In this document: positions 45,701 through 57,599 of the stretch, one piece after another
Numbering within the stretch: the first letter of the stretch is position 1
Layout: each line of letters starts with the position of its first letter
NCBI GenBank assembly: GCA_905221615.1
Contig: CAJNDT010000329.1
Coordinates: 62,001-126,000 of the forward strand
DNA from: Symbiodinium sp. CCMP2592
Lineage: Eukaryota; Sar; Dinophyceae; Suessiales; Symbiodiniaceae
Reading direction: 5' to 3'
DNA length: 64,000 nucleotides
Translations under genes and position numbers: made by a program
The notes under the pieces: generated by a model
Databases searched by the model: none
What the model was told of the DNA's origin: nothing
The model's input: the letters and a program-made list of their open reading frames with translations, nothing else

Positions 45701-45795
45701 CCCCCCCCTTAATATGGGATGACGCAGCAGCAGCCCGGCCGGCGCAAAGCGCACGAGCCAAGGCGCGCGCGACTTTTCTCCTGAAGACGCGGCTC

Positions 45796-45999
45796 GTGGC
45801 AGCCAGCGCGATGCACATGGCGTTAATGCCGGTTTTGAGCCGGCGCGGCACGTGGGCGTCTCGTCAGAAAGGTGGCAGTCTAGTCGTCGGGATCCTAGTG
45901 GGCCTTCTGGTGGTCCTCGTCTTGTCATCGTCGTCGCGGTGCTCTTTCAATTTTCAGAATTCTATGCAGACTGGAAGTGCCCTTTCTGTGGCATTCTAG
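45796..45999 (+). CDS. Small open frame with one transmembrane segment
   Basis: GC-rich open frame whose upstream codons are also open to about 45730 (Ala/Arg/Lys-rich). It contains MHMALMPVLSRRGTW, then a hydrophobic segment SLVVGILVGLLVVLVLSSSS, and stops at 45999. It could be a signal anchor of a membrane protein. The first codon at 45796 is GTG, so the true start is not set. No family recognised. Confidence 0.3.
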   Translation: MAASAMHMALMPVLSRRGTWASRQKGGSLVVGILVGLLVVLVLSSSSRCSFNFQNSMQTGSALSVAF

Positions 46000-46237
46000 G
46001 CTAGCTAATACTAAGTCTGGTGGCGTGCGACAGGGCTACCACTGACGGTGTAGCGAACAACCCTTTGAACCCTGATGACAACGCAGGTGCTTCTGCTACT
46101 GCTCAGCACTCAGCATCCCACTCGATGAAGAAGGCGTTGGCCGACATGACGCGGTTGAAGTTCGGCCTGCAGCTTCAAGCTGCAAACCCACCCTCTGCCA
46201 AGTATAGTCTGCACACTCTACAGAGCACATCATCGTA

Positions 46238-46312
46238 CTGAGTCGAAGGCACTTCCACAGTTGCTTGGAAGCCATAGGCAGTGTTGCCCGTCAGACTGAT
46301 TGATTGCCCCAC
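46238..46312 (-). CDS. Candidate exon, Ser/Thr-rich
   Basis: After a good pyrimidine tract and CTCCTCAG acceptor the frame reads VGQSISLTGNTAYGFQATVE, then VPSTQ, and stays open further down (YDDVLCRVCRLYLAEGG). Composition resembles an extracellular beta-rich domain. Donor not settled. Confidence 0.3.
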
Positions 46313-46319
46313 CTGAGGA

Positions 46320-47440
46320 GCCAAAGAGGAAGTGGAGCCAGTGTCTACGTGGAGATGACTTAGGTGCGCCCTCGACCCTAAACCCATCATTTGGCATGTC
46401 CGAGTGCCTGGCCAACTGGTTGTTGTTCTGCGCTGCCGGAAGGGCGGGCCAGTCCTGTCCATGCATGTCGTAAATGCACCTCCTTATGCCTGTGGGGTCT
46501 GTTGGTCCCAGCCCCTGAGATAATGACGTTGGTTCAACCGCCCTTCGAGACCTACGAGCACAGTCTGCGCGGTCAACCAGGGGAATCTACATCTGGCGGC
46601 ATATGGAGCCCGCATCCGGCAAAAGGCCCGCGAGCAACCTCTGACGTTGCATGACGAAAAGGGAGAGTCATGCCTGACAAGCAACTTGAACCTGGTTCCT
46701 TCAGACGGAGGAGTCCCTTAAACTCTTGCCCAGGAACTGCAGTGCTGCCGTTGGATCCTCTGAAGAAACTGTTCGGCACTTGAACCCTCAGCTGCTCAGC
46801 TGGGATCGTCTGAGCATCGATTCTCCGACACAGTTACACTCACTGGCTTGGGGAGCTCCCTGGTACTGGCAAGGGGGCATTCTCGGCCAGAAGTTGGGGA
46901 CCAGCCCACTTTGAAGACAGATCAATGCATGACGGCCGCATTGGCCTGCTTCAAGTGAGGTTCGGCCAAAGCGGCCAACATGCTTCACTACACGCAAGGC
47001 TGTTTCAACTCTGCGGCACCAGGGAAAGCCTCTCCAAACAGCACACCACTAAACCCTAAACCCCCAGTTAAACCCAAACCCCTACACCCTAAACCCCTGA
47101 AAGAACCCAACCTGCTGGTATTGAATACATCAGGGTGCGTGCCAGACAGGTCTTTTCGCGGCATGCCCCCGATTACAAGTTTCCTGCGTCAGTACCGAAC
47201 TCAAACATCCTGCCGGAGTAGTGCGAATCACGGCAGCTACCCCAACTTCGTCCCGCCTCCGCTCGCGAGATGAAGGCAATGTCCGGCATGTCTTTCGGAG
47301 CTGGATCGCTGATGCCTGGTGTACGTCGGAATGATCGAACCCAGCTTACACCATTCCAAGCAGCAAAAGCTGTCAAAGCAGGGCTGCCCAAGCCACTCTA
47401 GTACTAGTAGTACTGCGACATGGTCAGAACCAAGACGCTA
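46320..47440. other. Unassigned DNA
   Basis: Several short open frames on both strands without a recognisable domain; CCCTAAA-like words at 47045-47100. Confidence 0.35.
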
Positions 47441-47442
47441 TG

Positions 47443-47620
47443 ACGTGATGATGCTGACGAAGATGACGATGATGACGGCGGTGATGGTGATGATGGTGAT
47501 GATGATGATAATGATGATGATTGTGATGATGAGACTGGTGATGGTGATGATAGTGGTGGCGATGATAGTGATCATGATGGCGGTGGTGATGATGATTAAT
47601 GATGGTGATAGTGTTATGAG
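47443..47620. repeat. GAT trinucleotide repeat
   Basis: Imperfect GATGAT/GGTGAT tract; His-, Met- and Ile-rich frames are artefacts. A related GA(C/T)-rich patch occurs at 48140-48240. Confidence 0.9.
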
Positions 47621-47639
47621 GCTGCTGGAAGATGGTAAT

Positions 47640-48100
47640 AAGCAATAGGTACCAAGAAAATAGAACTCAAAATAGAATGCAGAATAGACAAAAAATGGAA
47701 GGATAATGGCACAAGAACGGAACCTGTGCTCAAACACCACTTTCTATTTTCCTATGTTATTTCTTGTTTTGTCCTATGGTGTTTCTATGTTTTCCCTTAT
47801 TTTGCTTCTATTTTTCTCTATCTTATTTTTATTTTCGGCAGGGCCCAGTCTACCTTATACAGATTTCCAAAACAAGGCAAATTCTGTCTCGGCAGAGGAG
47901 TTCAAAAATAGAATCAAAACAGGATTACAATAGGAGAAATAAAATGTGAAAAATAGAAATAAAGTTGGAAAAACTAGAAACCAAAATAGAATTAATATAG
48001 AACAGAAATAGAAATTCCCACCAATGCGACGCCCAAGTTTGTTTCTGTGTTCCTTCCTATTTTTCTCCTATGTTTCTCCTACTTTTTGCTGCTTCAACAC
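47640..48100. repeat. Alternating AAATAGAA and TTCTATTT arms
   Basis: Blocks rich in AAAATAGAA (47650-47700, 47900-48015) alternate with blocks rich in TTCTATTTTTC (47740-47840, 48040-48090), so the region can fold on itself. Degenerate, no gene. Confidence 0.55.
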
Positions 48101-48299
48101 AATCCAGGCTTATATATAGGGTTCAGCTTCATAATGACAGTGATAGCAAAACCGGTGGTGATAATGATGACGCTGCTGACGAGGACATCGGGGACAACGA
48201 CGGTGATGGAGAGTATGAGGTTGAGCGTGAGGGTGAGCGTCCGGGCAAGTGCGAGTCTGAGAGAACGACGGCGATGATTAAAAACTGCGGATCCGGATG

Positions 48300-48990
48300 C
48301 CTTGTGGTCATGATGGGAAACGAAAACGAACATGAGAGGACAGCGGTCGTGGCGATATCATACCTGATGGCGGCACTCTTTGATTTTCCTTAATCTGGCC
48401 TTGATATTTCCATGATGGATATCGAGGGGTGATCGCAAGCGATGAGCGTTTCAGCCTTGGATGCGGGCCTGCGTAGGATCGTAGGATCACGCTCTGCGGG
48501 TGGCTTTTCCAAATATCTTGGGGCCACGTGAGAGGTTCTGAAATTAAGCCAGACGAACTCAGGGTTGAAGCCAAAAACACGAAACAGCCCTGGCTCTGTG
48601 AACACGTTCCTTGAAACAGGAATATATGCATCTTGAGAATTCGTTGACGACAGGCCACAAACCTGCCGACCCCTGGAGTAGGCAAACCACACTCAACACA
48701 GCCGCGCAACTGGATACCGTCAATACATGGCGGTACAGATTGAGACTGGAATCCCCCCGACCGGAACAAAAATCGCACGATGCTGTGGCCTGCGCCTATG
48801 CCTGCTGAATGCTACTTCAAAATTACGGCCACGAAGTCAAGGAGACCAAAGACATTGCCAGGCCAATTAAACTTGAGAGCCACGGGCTGGGACGAAAGCT
48901 CTAACATGAGCAGGGCTGGTGACACGGAAGCAACATGACCAGATAGACAAGCAGGCGAGGCAAAGAGGGTTTGTACTATCCCCACCGCCT
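48300..48990. other. Unassigned; one minus-strand open frame
   Basis: Minus-strand frame 48778-48308 is open for 156 codons, but no domain, signal or helix pattern is recognisable. It may be chance. Confidence 0.25.
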
Positions 48991-49910
48991 TGTTGTTCGA
49001 TCCATAAACGCTCGATCTTACTCATTTCCGCGATTCAAACACCAAATTGTCCCTGCTAGCCGCGCCACACTCGCTCAAACGCCCCCTCACAAGGAATCTG
49101 CAGCAGCAAGTAGCAGCTGAGACGACAGCTATCTATTGCAGTGACATGTGCTTGCAGTCGTCGTTTGGTGAAGCCAATGTCAGACAACAAGATGCAAAGA
49201 GCAACACTTGCGGGAGCAGTTTTGATCCAACATAGAAACTTTTTGCTCAACAGAAACGGACAGAGGACCAACTTGTCCCTGACAGCCACGCCCACACTCG
49301 CCCACACACCCACAAAACTGCAGCAGCAAGTAGCAGCCGAGACGGCAGCTATGTATTGCAGTGGCGGGTACTTGCAGTCATCGTTTCGTGAAGCCAAAGT
49401 GAGACCGAAACCGGAAGATGCAGAGAGCAACATTTGCGAGAGCAGTTTACAGTTCTGAACCAACATCGCAACTCTTTGCTAAACAGAGACAGACAGACAC
49501 CTCTGCCAAACCTAGACGAACAGACATGTTGCAGCATGCCTAGCACAATACGTCAAGTGCACATAACGGCACTCACAAATGTCAAGACTCAGCTTTCCGA
49601 TCACTGATGCTGCCAGTACTACTGAGGGCTTGTACTCTCATCATCACATTGTTGTTCAATCCATAAACGCTCGTTCGCAATTTAAAATACCCAACTTGTC
49701 CCTGATAGCCATGCCCACACTCGCCCACACACCCACCAAACTGCAGCAGCAAGTAGCAGCCGAGACGGCAGCTATGTATTGCAGTGGCGGGTGCTAGCAG
49801 TCATCGTTTCGTGAAGCCAAAGTGAGACCGAGACCGGAAGATGCAGAGAGCAACATTTGCGAGAGCAGTTTACAGTTCTGATCCAACATCGCAACTCTTT
49901 GCTAAACAGA
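48990..49910. repeat. Three copies of a 200-230 bp module
   Basis: Modules sharing CTGCAGCAGCAAGTAGCAGC start that word at 49099, 49318 and 49741. Copies 2 and 3 are closest; copies 1 and 3 also share an upstream TCCATAAACGCTCG. A plus-strand reading, LQQQVAAETAAMYCSGG, then REAKVRP and EDAESNICESSLQF, is kept in copies 2 and 3 apart from a stop in copy 3 (near 49797), and copy 1 gives a similar reading. The modules could be duplicated exons or a non-coding repeat. Confidence 0.75.
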
Positions 49911-50184
49911 CACAGACGGACAAACATGTTGCAGCATGCCCAGCGCAGTAATTCCAGACACTCACTGTCTTCTCGCACAACATGACACGATACAGCCAGC
50001 ATCAGCAGCATCAGGCAGCACACCCAGGCCAGCATCAGCAGCATCAGAGGAGCCCCACTTCTCCTGCGAACATCTCCAAAATGCACTTACCAAAGAAACC
50101 CAAATCTGGCCCAAAACAAGCCCCCTTGGCAACGACGGTTTTCCCAGCTCCAGACGGGGGATAGCCGAAAAAACCCACGAAAAA

Positions 50185-50186
<2 letters not shown>

Positions 50187-50215
<29 letters not shown>

Positions 50216-50228
50216 GCACCCCCCCCCC
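50187..50228. repeat. Poly(C) run
   Basis: Twenty-nine C in a row (50187-50215), then GCA and ten more C. Such tracts are prone to sequencing and assembly errors. Confidence 0.97.
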
Positions 50229-50253
50229 GATAACCCCAAGCTCACTTCGTGAG

Positions 50254-50366
50254 GTATTGAACGAAGCTCCCACACGGGGAGCTTTTCGTGAATACTGGAT
50301 TCTGCAGCTGGCGGACCTCTGTGTCGTAGTGGCCAAGGCTGCTCAGCTTGATGATCAGGACCTCAG
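50254..50366 (+). CDS. Candidate 113-bp exon
   Basis: After an acceptor-like TTCGTGAG the frame reads VLNEAPTRGAFREYWILQLA, then DLCVVVAKAAQLDDQDL, ending at CTCAG|GTTATG. The amphipathic helix pattern looks like real coding sequence. No family recognised. Confidence 0.35.
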
Positions 50367-50454
50367 GTTATGCACTTCGAAGAGTTGAGGGGCTCCTTAA
50401 GAGTGTACTACAGGCGTTTTCCTCCCAGTGGTGCGGAGCTGGGATTCACTGATT

Positions 50455-52530
50455 TCATTTGATTTCACTGTGAGCGATGCTGGACACATGTCTACCGCGA
50501 TAGTGTGCAAAACGGACACCGCAAGTGGCTGGGCTGCAAGTGTTGTCGGGATCAGTCTTGGGAAGGGCATTTGTGGGGTTGATCACCTCAGTCGGGCATG
50601 ATGAATTGGACAGTGGGATGCTCGAAAACGAAAGGTGCCTCGCTTGCCCTGACATTGTAGGAACGCCGCAAGTGGCGCTCTCTGCAAGACAACGAGGCCA
50701 GTCCAACTAAGTCCCTTCCGGGTCGCGGTTTGAGAAATCTGTCCAAGTTCATTATCCGATGCCCCTCCAGAGATGTTGAGCTTCCTCCGAGTCAAATTTA
50801 TGTTTTATGTTTCAACTCTATGCCATAGAGTCTATGGCCTCTTTGGTAGAGCATGGAAGGACGAAGAGACATGATCTATCATGATCTGCTTGAATCTTAA
50901 ATTGAATCTGAACCCATGATCACATTTCGGGGTCTGTTCCAAAGCAAGGTCTTTGGGCAACTGTCTACATGCATACTCCGGCAAAAACCGCCAGGGCACC
51001 CCAAAAGGAACCAACTGCCCGCAAGCTGGTACTTGGTCTGTCTGCCATCTTTGAAACTGCAGCGAATTCTCAAAGTCTAAGCCCCAAAAGACGCTGGCGC
51101 TCCGTAGGAGGTTGGCCGGAGCCGACAATGGAGCAAGCGCGGTATCCGGTCGGCCTCGGAGATATCTGAAGGCCAACATCGTGTTTTTGCTTCGGGGGTA
51201 GGGGTTTATGGCAGCTTCCCGTCACACGAACGAAGAGGTGTCGTGTCTCTGAATTGCGATGGCGGCGTGGCCAGCTGGTGCAAAGCCCAACCGCTGGCAG
51301 AAGTAGTGCTCGGGTTCAGGGTTTCGGTCATCCCGAGAGAGAGTTGCAAATACTCGTGTCCAGGGCTTGCTGCGGCTTAGGGCTGGTAGAGATGCGGGTG
51401 CTTCTGTGTCACGCTATCGCGAATTCAACACTGCCCACGTAATCCACGTAGGCGGCCCAGCCGAGGTACATGCAAGCCGCATCTGGATAACTGAACGACG
51501 AGCTCAAGTGCCGTCAGCAGAGACGAAAGCCGTTCGACAAAATTTATACCTGTCCTCCAGGCCTTTCTTAGAACTGTCCAGCGACATGACGGCTTGAATT
51601 AACTCTGTCAGCAAGACACCAACCGCCGCGTTTCAGACTTCTGCGACGATTGCGGCAGGCTTTCCAATTGACACATCTCGATACTCAGTTTTTGTGCATC
51701 TGGGCTCGGGACAGGTTGATGGTCAGTGAAGCCGTACTGTTGGGACCGACGCTCCAAAGCTGGCAGGCCAGAGACACTTCAGCGGAAGAGGGCGAGTCAA
51801 ACAGTTCAAGGCCGGCTCTGCAAGTGGTCTGCTCCCAGCACCCGTGACTCTTGTATCTCTTGTCGTGAGGGCACGTCATGCATGCCTCTATCTTTCCATA
51901 CCTGTCGCCTCCTGCCAAGTCTTTGTCTGCAAGGACGCATTTGAGGGGAGCAGCCCGGTCGAGACCCCAGTGCACAGCTTCCGGAGTCAACCTGGAAACC
52001 GTAGTGAGCTTGCCTTCATCCCTGTGCTCTGAAAACCGAAAACTCTTTCAATAACACCAGGACTGGGTCCATAGCCGGAGCGGTCGCTGATGACGATGCG
52101 GCCTCAAAAGCTTCCACAGTTGCTCAACAGATTCAAAATTGTGGATGCCGTTTGAGAGACCCCTGGAAGGAAAGGGAAGACATGTCGCTTGTGTTGACTT
52201 GCACGCGAACTTGCGGTTACCAAGCTACAGGACATACGTCAATGACCTGAGCCTAGCTGCACCATGCCATCTCGGAGGTGTCGTGTGAGCTATGGTCTAG
52301 CCTTCTGATTTCCCTTCATAACTCCTACGACACGAACCTCATATAATCTTCTTGGGGAAGCTCAGGCTATGGCTCACGTCAGGTCCAAGATATTGAGTCT
52401 TCTGTTGAGGTGGGCACGGGTCAAGAGCCTCGACGTTCAGGGCAAAGGTCAACCTTGTAGACGTTGGCGCACATTCTGGGAAGATGGGATGACTGAGCAT
52501 GCCGCAGCTGGAAGAAGCCCCGTCTAACAA
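50455..52530 (-). CDS. Three coding-like minus-strand segments, unrecognised
   Basis: Open segments at 52530-52339 (SHPIFPECAPTSTRLTFALN, then VEALDPCPPQQ), 51990-51685 (DRAAPLKCVLADKDLAGGDR, a Cys-rich part ACMTCPHDKRYKSHGCWEQT, then LACQLWSVGPNSTASLTINL) and 50706-50455 (SFSSIPLSNSSCPTEVINPT, with two SATCGV-like repeats) share a Ser/Thr/Pro/Cys-rich style. They could be exons of one extracellular protein, perhaps with the segment at 46238-46312. Exon borders were not settled and no domain family was recognised, so the span marks a region, not one frame. Confidence 0.25.
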
Positions 52531-52539
52531 GTGTGAAGG

Positions 52540-53045
52540 AAGCAGACTCTACTAGCCGCTAACCTGCTAACCTACACATGTGACCTGTCAGCTTAACATA
52601 TTGCAAACAGTCTTGCATTTGGCAAAGACATTTACAGCGCCTCAAAAGCAAGCAAGCACACGACCACGTGTGAACGTTGCGAGGACTTGACCTTGAAGCC
52701 ACGTAAGCCCCGCACCACGCAATCTGCGCTTGCGAGCAAGCAACACCTGGCTACCTCGCGTGCTTGCTGCATCATAAAAACAATGATAACCCCATAAACA
52801 CACACACAAAGTTCCAAGTTTGGCTTGAGGAATTGCCTTCACTTGGCGGCGTCAAGAATCACGGATACCCAAAAGCGAGGGGAGAGGAGCAATCAAGTCA
52901 AATTCCTAGTGTAGATTTGGCTTGCCAAAAGGAAGAAGCCACGAGCCCATCTCCACTTGGCAGCCCTTGGCACAACGTCAGCGGTCGACGGCTGGACTCC
53001 AGATGCCTCCCTCCTGCGTACTTTCGGAACTTCCGATAAGATCCT
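52540..53045. other. Unassigned DNA
   Basis: Short open frames only; nothing recognised. Confidence 0.4.
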
Positions 53046-53059
53046 ACCCCCACCCCCTT

Positions 53060-53140
53060 ATCTATATGTCTGTGTCTATGTATACGTATACCCATACGTC
53101 TATGTACATGTTCATGTACATGTACAGGTACATGTACGTG

Positions 53141-53175
<35 letters not shown>

Positions 53176-53670
53176 GTTTATATATATACATATATATATA
53201 TGTGTGTGTGTACATATAACATGTATACATATATACATATATGCATACATGCATATATACATATATACATATATACATATATACATATATACATATATAC
53301 ATATATACACATATACACATATACATATATACACATATACATATATACACATACACACATATACACATATACCCATATACACATATACCCATATACACGT
53401 ATACACGTATACACATATGCATATAGGCATAGATGCATATATGCATATGTGCAAACATGCATAAGGCAAAAATACATACATACATATATGCATATTTATA
53501 CAAAACTACATATCTACATATGTACATATGTACACATCTACATATCTACATACCTACATATCTACATATCTACAGACCTACATATCTACATATATATACA
53601 TATATATATATATATATACATATATATATACATATATATATATACATATATACATAGAGACGTATATACA
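53060..53670. repeat. ATATAC / ACATAT compound microsatellite
   Basis: About 600 bp of alternating TACATA, CACATA and GCATA words. Frames up to 250 codons rich in Tyr, Ile and Thr are artefacts. Confidence 0.97.
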
Positions 53671-53779
53671 TATATACATACATGTATCATGTATCCCAAA
53701 ACCATCTGAACATGTCTGAACCTCTGAGTTTCTGGCCGCACGGCGTCGCGAGCTTTTGGCGCTCGTGAACCGGAGAAAC

Positions 53780-54065
53780 CTGTCGAGTTGGTTGCTGCAG
53801 TATGCCTAAACCTAAACCCCAACTTTCAACACCTCAACGCAGAACTTCCTGCACCCAAACCCGCAAATCCCCGAAATACCCCCAAGCCAGAACACACATT
53901 GCCCCCCGAACACAAGATGGACTCGACCCCACCCTCCGAAACCCTCCAACAACACCCAAAAGACTCTTCCACTGGGACACTGAAATTGCCTAACCTCGGC
54001 CCCACAGCCGAAAAGTCTGAAGCCCTAATCCCGAAAGTCCCCTTCTTCCTTCGGCTGCGAGCCTG
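53780..54065. other. CCCTAAA-word-rich stretch
   Basis: C-rich plus strand with CTAAACC, CCCAAACCC and CCCCGAAA words; no gene. Confidence 0.5.
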
Positions 54066-54599
54066 ATGGCCGAAGGGTCGGCCCATGTGGATTTGGTATT
54101 AGTCCTGCAAACGGGGCGCTTCGTGCGGTTTTATGGGAAGCGAAGACGCGCTCTTGGCAGTTCCAAGACTTGCCTGGAGCCTGCAGCTCGGGGGTTGGGG
54201 AGCGCGACTCCGGCAGCACCTTGCGCTCTTGCACAAGCACCACCAGACAAACCGTCAATGAGGCACAAGGAGCCTGTGCGACCATTCAATTTCAAGACTC
54301 AAGAACCTATGCCAGGAGCATTGCTGCGCTTGGGCACGAGCATACTCAGGGCGACCTCAGGCACAGCAGCTCCGCTTCTACAGCTGCACAGACGTCCACA
54401 AGATGCATCTCCAAAGTTTGGGACCCGCATCGCTTGCCCATGTCATCCCGGATCAGTGCAAGCCTGGGAACAGGCACGTGCAAAACTTCCAAAAGCGTCT
54501 CCGAAGACTTCGAGGGACCCGGCTACGGATGGTGACCGTCAACTTCGATACAAATCTTGGTCAAATGACCGAGCGCCGCACAACACACTGCTCGAGTAG
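54066..54599 (+). CDS. 178-codon open frame, unrecognised
   Basis: ATG at 54066, open to 54599. The protein is basic and Pro/Ala-rich (KRRRALGSSKTCLEPAARGL, later KPSMRHKEPVRPFNFK). A second plus frame is also open over 54170-54535, which weakens the case. No domain recognised; it may be a disordered host protein, old element sequence, or chance. Confidence 0.25.
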   Translation: MAEGSAHVDLVLVLQTGRFVRFYGKRRRALGSSKTCLEPAARGLGSATPAAPCALAQAPPDKPSMRHKEPVRPFNFKTQEPMPGALLRLGTSILRATSGTAAPLLQLHRRPQDASPKFGTRIACPCHPGSVQAWEQARAKLPKASPKTSRDPATDGDRQLRYKSWSNDRAPHNTLLE

Positions 54600-54699
54600 A
54601 CCTTTCAAATCAGAAAGGTGAGGGGATCCGACTGCAGAATGCCGGTGCGTCAAAGAATGGCACAATCGGATCATGCCCCGAAGTTGGTCAGTCAAACAG

Positions 54700-55570
54700 C
54701 AAACAAAATCGACGTTGGCGTTCAACTTGTGGCGTTATCCAGGGTAAGTGAAGTAAGTCAAACTGGCCGTAAACCCAGGTGCCGCACTTCTTGTCCAACT
54801 CATACGTCTCGTAAGCAGCAGCCTTCAAGTATAACCTGCAGTTCCTGCGCCGTCACCAACATGCTAAGGATCTGGCATCGCATCCGCACAGAGCTGAAGT
54901 CTGTGGACTGTCTCGCCAATATGGGTCCTGTTTCGACTTTCGACTCCAGCTCAAATGCAAAGGCAACTAAAGCTCTTCGGCGTCTTGCTGCCGGGCTTCT
55001 GAGGTGAAGGGCCGCTGTCGGAGACGGGTGCAGACAATTCCGGGCTTTCTATAAGCTTTCCTCCCTTTACCTTTTTGGTGCCTTTGCCACCCGATGCAAA
55101 AAACAGCGTCTGCTTCTGCGTGTCGTCACTAATAAGATTCGATGCTACAGCGATTCAGCCCAGATGGCCATGAGACCATGTGCTGCACAGTGTTTACGAA
55201 AAGCTCAAAAATTTTCAACACAAGCCGCGTCATTATAAGATGTGCTCAGTCCGCCTTTTTCAAAACACGAGACATTTCTGCAATTTCTGCATGTTCTTGC
55301 ATGATCCTGCTGTGCTGTCGCCCAAGCAAATGAGTGAGGTATTGGTGACACGAAGGGCCCAACACCGCAAAGCTCAATAGCTCTCGGGATGTCAACTGCT
55401 CGGCTTTGTTTGGGGCTCCAACGGCCTGTTCACGCACGCCGCGTACACCTCCAGCGCATCGGTATTTGCGAGTTCTCTCGTTACAGTGCAAAGCAACGAC
55501 GAGAGAGTTGAACTGCACGACCCTGAGCGGTCACGCTTTTCTTGCTTAAGCCCAAGGCGCTGCACGGTCA
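54700..55570 (-). pseudogene. Coding-like minus-strand remnant, unrecognised
   Basis: Minus-strand frames read like protein but break repeatedly: SRELLSFAVLGPSCHQYLTH, then LLGRQHSRIMQEHAEIAEMS (55390-55250); HLIMTRLVLKIFELFVNTVQ (about 55240-55180); and RRALVAFAFELESKVETGPI, then LARQSTDFSSVRMRCQILSM (about 55000-54860). They may be remains of one gene or element. Family unknown. Confidence 0.25.
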
Positions 55571-56052
55571 AACTATACAAACTATATACCGTAGCCTGGG
55601 CTCTCCAAAGGTGTGAGCGTTCTATACAGAAAATTTAACACCCTGCCTCGAAGTTCTTGTGCTGTACTTTCGAACAAACACGGTCTCCAACGGTCGGGCA
55701 AACCAGCTGCCCAATCGTGAGCTTTCAGGGCTTCGCCTTTCCAGCTCCTCGGGTTGAAACAATCCGTGCAACCCTCCTTTTACCTTCGCCCGATTCCGGG
55801 GTCTGTCAGACCGTACTTGCTCTGACATTGCGCGCACAGTAACAAGACCTTCGCCAGTTAGTAAGCAGTTACTCGCACTTTTCTTCACGAGCTGTTGTTG
55901 GTTCTTGGTGAAACTGTTCCGGCCTAAACTCACATCTTGTCGCCATTAAAGTTCTCGTCATAGTAGGGCTTACGGATTACTTCCTGACCATACTCACAAT
56001 CCTGAGCTTGGTCCTTCCGTCCTGAGCTCGGTGCTGTCTGGTGTTCCGGTGA

Positions 56053-57570
56053 AAGTGTAAACCCTTATACCAGTATACTTCTTATAACCACGGCGCGAGC
56101 TTCGGATTCTTTTCTCACTCTGAGCTCCGCTGTCGGGCTGTGCTTGAGCCTACGTTTGACCTGCGGTGAAACACTGGATTCCTGTATGTAAATGGGCATG
56201 AAGGAAAATTGAACTGTCTGTTACGCCCTCATCGCATACACAGCTTTGTCGTGTAATGCGATCCTTGTGAAACTTTTCCTACATTTACCACGATTCTCGC
56301 ATGCTCCTGTGAGCTATAACTTGTTCCTTGAAGAATCAAGGCTCACTTCTCGCACGCTTTTCAGCACTTTTGAACATCTTCGGCTTTCCTTCTTTCCCCT
56401 TCGTTCTTCTGATGTCCTAAAACAGATTGCGTGAAATTCCACACTCACTTGGCATGGCTTCACTGCCCTAACGAAACTAAAGCGCACTCACTTTTTCTTC
56501 ACGTCGCGGTCGATCTCGTAGTCGGGTGCCGCAACTTCGCCATTTTGGCTTTTCTTTTGAAAAGTCTTTCGCTTTTAAGCCGGCGCCTTTTAAGCCTTTT
56601 TCTTGAAACACTTTCGTTGTGCTCGTGGTGCTTTGACGTGGGTCGTAGCTTTTGCTGTCGTGGCGTTGGACGCCTTTCCGTGAAATTCCGCTCTTCTCTT
56701 TGGAATTCACTTCAGCATAGCTTTTCCCCTTCTCACACGAAAGGATAGGCTTTACCGCCCCTTCTTCCATGCTTCGTGCATTGTGAAACGTTGCTTGCTC
56801 CTGGGCGATTTCCGCCCTCACGCTTGCTTCTGAGCGATTTCCGCCCTCACGGCCTTTTCTCTTAACCGTTAAACCGCTTTCACATCTGTCCAAATCTGAA
56901 AGTTTAAACCCTTAAGTCAGTATTCCTTTATAATCACGGCACGAGTCGGGAATCTTTTCTCACTTCCCAGCTCCGCTGTCGGCTGTGCTTGAGCCTACGT
57001 TTGACCTACGGAGATACGCAGTGAAACGCTCTAAATTGGGCATGAGGGAAAATTGAACATTCTGTTACGCCCTCATCACATACACAGCTTTGTCGTGTAA
57101 TGTGATCCTTGTGAAACTTTTCCACTCTTGTCACATGCTCCTTTGAGCTTGATCTTCACTTCTCACATGCTTCTTTAACCCTTTTGAAGCTTTTCTTTTC
57201 TTTCTTTGGTCTTCATCCTCAGTCCTGTAATACGGCGAATTTGCATTCCACACTCACTTGGCATGGTGCTCTACATCCTACATGCAATCTCTCACTTTTC
57301 TGCACGTCGCAGTAGATCTCGTAGTCTGGCGACGTAACTTTGGCCTTTTGGCTTTTCTTTTGAAATGCCTTTGGCTTTTAGCTCTTTCTTCAAAAGCCTT
57401 CGTGGTGCTCGTGGTGCTTTGTCGTGAGGCTTTAGCTGTTGCTGTAGTGGCGTTGTACGCCCTTTCCGTGAAATTCCGCTCTTTTCTTTGGAACTCACTT
57501 CCAGCATAGCTTTATCCCTTTTCACACGAAAGGATAGGCTTTACTGCCCCTTCTTTCATGCATTGTGAAA
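56053..57570. repeat. Tandem duplication of about 0.8 kb, Copia 3' region / LTR candidate
   Basis: 56053-56775 and 56904-57570 are diverged direct copies. Both carry CTTATAA-type words, TGTGCTTGAGCCTACGTTTG, GTTACGCCCTCATC, a CCACACTCACTTGGCATGG block and CCGTGAAATTCCGCTCTT. They lie just downstream of the Copia stop codon on the minus strand, where the 3' untranslated region and LTR are expected. Without the other LTR (off the window) I cannot set LTR borders. A purine-rich minus-strand tract near 57655-57680 may be the polypurine tract. Confidence 0.7.
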
Positions 57571-57599
57571 CTTTGCCTCCTTGAGTGGCCTTTTCCCAC

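Noticed and set aside
56538..56552. GCCATTTTGGCT resembling part of the dinoflagellate spliced leader
   Set aside because: Only 12 bases match, without the following CAAG; the second repeat copy lacks it. Partial matches near 15398 (TGGCTCAAG) and 31497 (TTTTGGCTCA) are equally short. No spliced-leader relic can be claimed.
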